64,000 nt of DNA. It comes from Rhizomicrobium sp. GTDB lineage: Bacteria; Pseudomonadota; Alphaproteobacteria; Micropepsales; Micropepsaceae. The DNA lies in contig JBBCHM010000001.1 in assembly GCA_037200045.1 (NCBI GenBank), positions 186,001 to 250,000 of the forward strand, read 5' to 3'. A program made the translations under genes and the position numbers. Of this stretch, positions 62,293-64,000 are shown piece after piece (position 1 is the first letter of the stretch; every line of letters starts with the position of its first letter). The notes under the pieces were generated by a model, which had not been told where the DNA came from, did not search any database, and saw nothing but the letters and a program-made list of their open reading frames with translations.

Positions 62293-64000
62293 ATGACGAG
62301 AGTTTCGACCGCCGGCCGGAATGGCCTTCGTCGCCTGCGCGGCCGCGTCCTTTCGACCTGCGCGGTCGGCGCGATCCTGTTGCTCGCCGGCGCGGCGCAG
62401 GCGGAGACCGTCACGGTGAACAGCGAGGCCGATTTCATCTCGGCCATCAACCAGGCGAACGCGGGCAACAATGTCGAAATCGACATTGCGCCGGGGCTTG
62501 TCATTCCGCTCACCGATCCCTTGCCGGCTTTGACCAACGGTGCGCTCGCCATCGGGAACACCGGAATTGCCGGCGGCAGTTTCAGCGGCGGCTCCCTCGA
62601 GAACGATTCGTTGGTCATTTTCCAGGATGCGGCCAACTACAATTACGCAGCAAACGGCTTCAGCTACGGCGTCGTCGATACCAATTTCAGCGGCACCGGC
62701 GCGTTCTGGGACGCGCGGACCTCGTCCATCTATCCCGATAACGTCCTGGTGCTCACCGGCACCAATACGTTCAGCGGCAATACCGTCGTCTTTGGCGTCA
62801 CCGGCGGCGCCTATCATCCCATCGCCAGCTTCGAGAACAACCTGCTCGTCTATGGCACGCCAGCGGCGATGTCGGCGGCGAGCACCGTCTTCCTCAGCGA
62901 CGGCGGCATGGTGGCGGCGGTGGGCACGCCGCTGGACCAGGCTTTTCTCGGCCGCATCCGCTCCACCACCACCGGCACCGGCGTGGTCGGCTCTTCGGCG
63001 GGCTCGGTACTGCTGAGCGACGACGACAGCAGCAATCTGGATTTCTCGGCGAGCGGCAACCTGGCCGGGATCAGCCTCGGTGCCTATGCCAACACCGCCC
63101 ATCCGGCCGACGGCGATGTCACGTATAGCGGCACGCTCACGCCCTACAATCTCACCTATCTGGTGGGCGGCGGCACGACCGAGCGGCTGGTCATCACATC
63201 GGTGCTCGGCGATATCGGCGGCAACCCCACCAGACTCATCATGGAGAATGGCGGCAACGTCTTTCTGGCACCTGCGCCGACCTATACGGGCGGGACCGAA
63301 GTGCAGCTCGGCGCGCTCGGCATCGGCGGCGAGACGCTCGCGGCCGGCAGCGTCACCGTCGATCGCACCGGAATCTTCTATGCGCCCGGGGCGCTCGACC
63401 AGGTCGTGCTGGATGAAATCGCGCCCGGGTCGACCGGCACGGTGGCGATGTCGGCGAACACGGCCGGCGTGCTCAATTTAAACCTGCTGCCGGGCGTGAG
63501 CGTGGGGGCGATGGCGGCCTCGACCTTCTCCGGCACCATTCTGCCGGGCGCCGACGGCTATCTGCTGGGGGGCGGTTTCCAGGCCCTGACGGTTTCGTCC
63601 GTGCTGGCCGGAAATGTGGGCCTGACCGTCAACACGACCGAATCGGGCGCGACCGGGCAGACCACCGGCGTCGCACCCGTCATCCTGACGGGCGCCAACA
63701 CCTATACCGGCGCGACCGCGATCGACGCCGGCCTGCTCATCCTCGGCAACGGCGTCAGCAACGGCTCGATCGACGATTCATCGGGCATCAGCATGATGAC
63801 GCCGGCGCCCGATCCGGTGACGACGAACGTAGTGCCGACCTACAACAGGACCGGCCTGGAATTCGACGAAGCGACCGATGTGAGCTTCACGGTGCCGATC
63901 AGCGGCGGCGGCGAAGTCGATATAACCGGGCCGGGAAAAGTCACCTTCACCACGGTGCAACCCTATACCGGCCCGACGGAAGTCCTGAACGGCACGCTGG
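62293..64000 (+). CDS. autotransporter-like surface/secreted protein, 5' part
   Basis: The frame stays open from the ATG at 62293 to the window end (569 codons). The signal peptide begins MTRVSTAGRNGLRRL and runs to AGAAQAE. The passenger is rich in Gly, Thr, Ser, Asn and Asp, with few charged helices. It contains autotransporter-type beta-strand repeats such as LTGANTYTGATAIDAGLLIL and YTGGTEVQLGALGIGGETL. A C-terminal barrel, if present, lies beyond the window. It follows the LuxR twins and palindrome B and is probably their target. Confidence 0.75.
   Translation, partial: MTRVSTAGRNGLRRLRGRVLSTCAVGAILLLAGAAQAETVTVNSEADFISAINQANAGNNVEIDIAPGLVIPLTDPLPALTNGALAIGNTGIAGGSFSGGSLENDSLVIFQDAANYNYAANGFSYGVVDTNFSGTGAFWDARTSSIYPDNVLVLTGTNTFSGNTVVFGVTGGAYHPIASFENNLLVYGTPAAMSAASTVFLSDGGMVAAVGTPLDQAFLGRIRSTTTGTGVVGSSAGSVLLSDDDSSNLDFSASGNLAGISLGAYANTAHPADGDVTYSGTLTPYNLTYLVGGGTTERLVITSVLGDIGGNPTRLIMENGGNVFLAPAPTYTGGTEVQLGALGIGGETLAAGSVTVDRTGIFYAPGALDQVVLDEIAPGSTGTVAMSANTAGVLNLNLLPGVSVGAMAASTFSGTILPGADGYLLGGGFQALTVSSVLAGNVGLTVNTTESGATGQTTGVAPVILTGANTYTGATAIDAGLLILGNGVSNGSIDDSSGISMMTPAPDPVTTNVVPTYNRTGLEFDEATDVSFTVPISGGGEVDITGPGKVTFTTVQPYTGPTEVLNGTL

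Noticed and set aside
1-64000. CRISPR arrays, rRNA genes, phage structural genes
   Set aside because: No regularly spaced repeats, rRNA-like stretches or capsid/tail motifs were seen.

Overview
The window is GC-rich DNA from a Gram-negative bacterium, most likely an alphaproteobacterium. The signs are several TonB-dependent receptors, FecI/FecR surface signalling pairs, HemP, a PiuC/PepSY iron locus, isopeptidases of the lasso-peptide type and dense 4-base start/stop overlaps. A soil lineage near Rhizomicrobium/Micropepsaceae, sphingomonads or Caulobacterales would fit, but that is inference. All gene names come from reading motifs; no database search was run.

Layout. (1) 392-8284 is a catabolic operon: luciferase-like monooxygenase, two crotonases, acyl-CoA ligase, creatininase-like hydrolase, flavin reductase and MFS transporter. 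An ABC-2 exporter (8321-11952) follows. (2) 12275-17934 encodes a complete pyruvate dehydrogenase complex (homodimeric E1, E2, lipoyl-E3). A fossil of a second E1 3' end lies upstream, and an IS5-type element (17935-19442) sits in the stop codon of the E3 gene. (3) 20878-32691 is an iron-related block. It holds a minus-strand uptake operon (hemP, receptor, piuC, PepSY protein, tonB), a Fur-like winged-helix-only protein, a methyltransferase/multicopper oxidase pair, and a second minus-strand operon with a siderophore-interacting flavoprotein and a free-standing alpha-CTD-like protein. Two Fur-box-like sites and a duplicated family of unknown function, one copy frameshifted, tie the block together. 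(4) 33544-40059 and 52254-58625 are two copies of the same cassette: ECF sigma, FecR, STN-type TonB receptor, S9 peptidase resembling lasso-peptide isopeptidases. They are decaying in complementary ways. In copy 1 the receptor is intact and the peptidase carries two nonsense codons. In copy 2 the peptidase is open but FecR and the receptor are broken. No lasso precursor, protease or cyclase gene is visible. (5) Between them, 41840-51633 is a catabolic island: TonB receptor, GPH/MFS transporter, RidA, FAD oxidoreductase, TauD-like dioxygenase, TetR regulator, PfkB kinase and class II aldolase. A shared operator-like motif precedes the receptor and the dioxygenase. (6) 58899-59610 holds a tRNA 3' end and a tyrosine integrase fragment, marking an island boundary. 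(7) 60025-64000 has twin LuxR-type regulators bracketed by two copies of an 18-bp palindrome, the second of which lies before an autotransporter-like gene that runs off the window.

The most unusual content is the pair of orphan isopeptidase/receptor cassettes. The iron block with stripped-down regulators (a lone Fur winged helix and a lone alpha-CTD) and the LuxR twin/palindrome/autotransporter arrangement come next.
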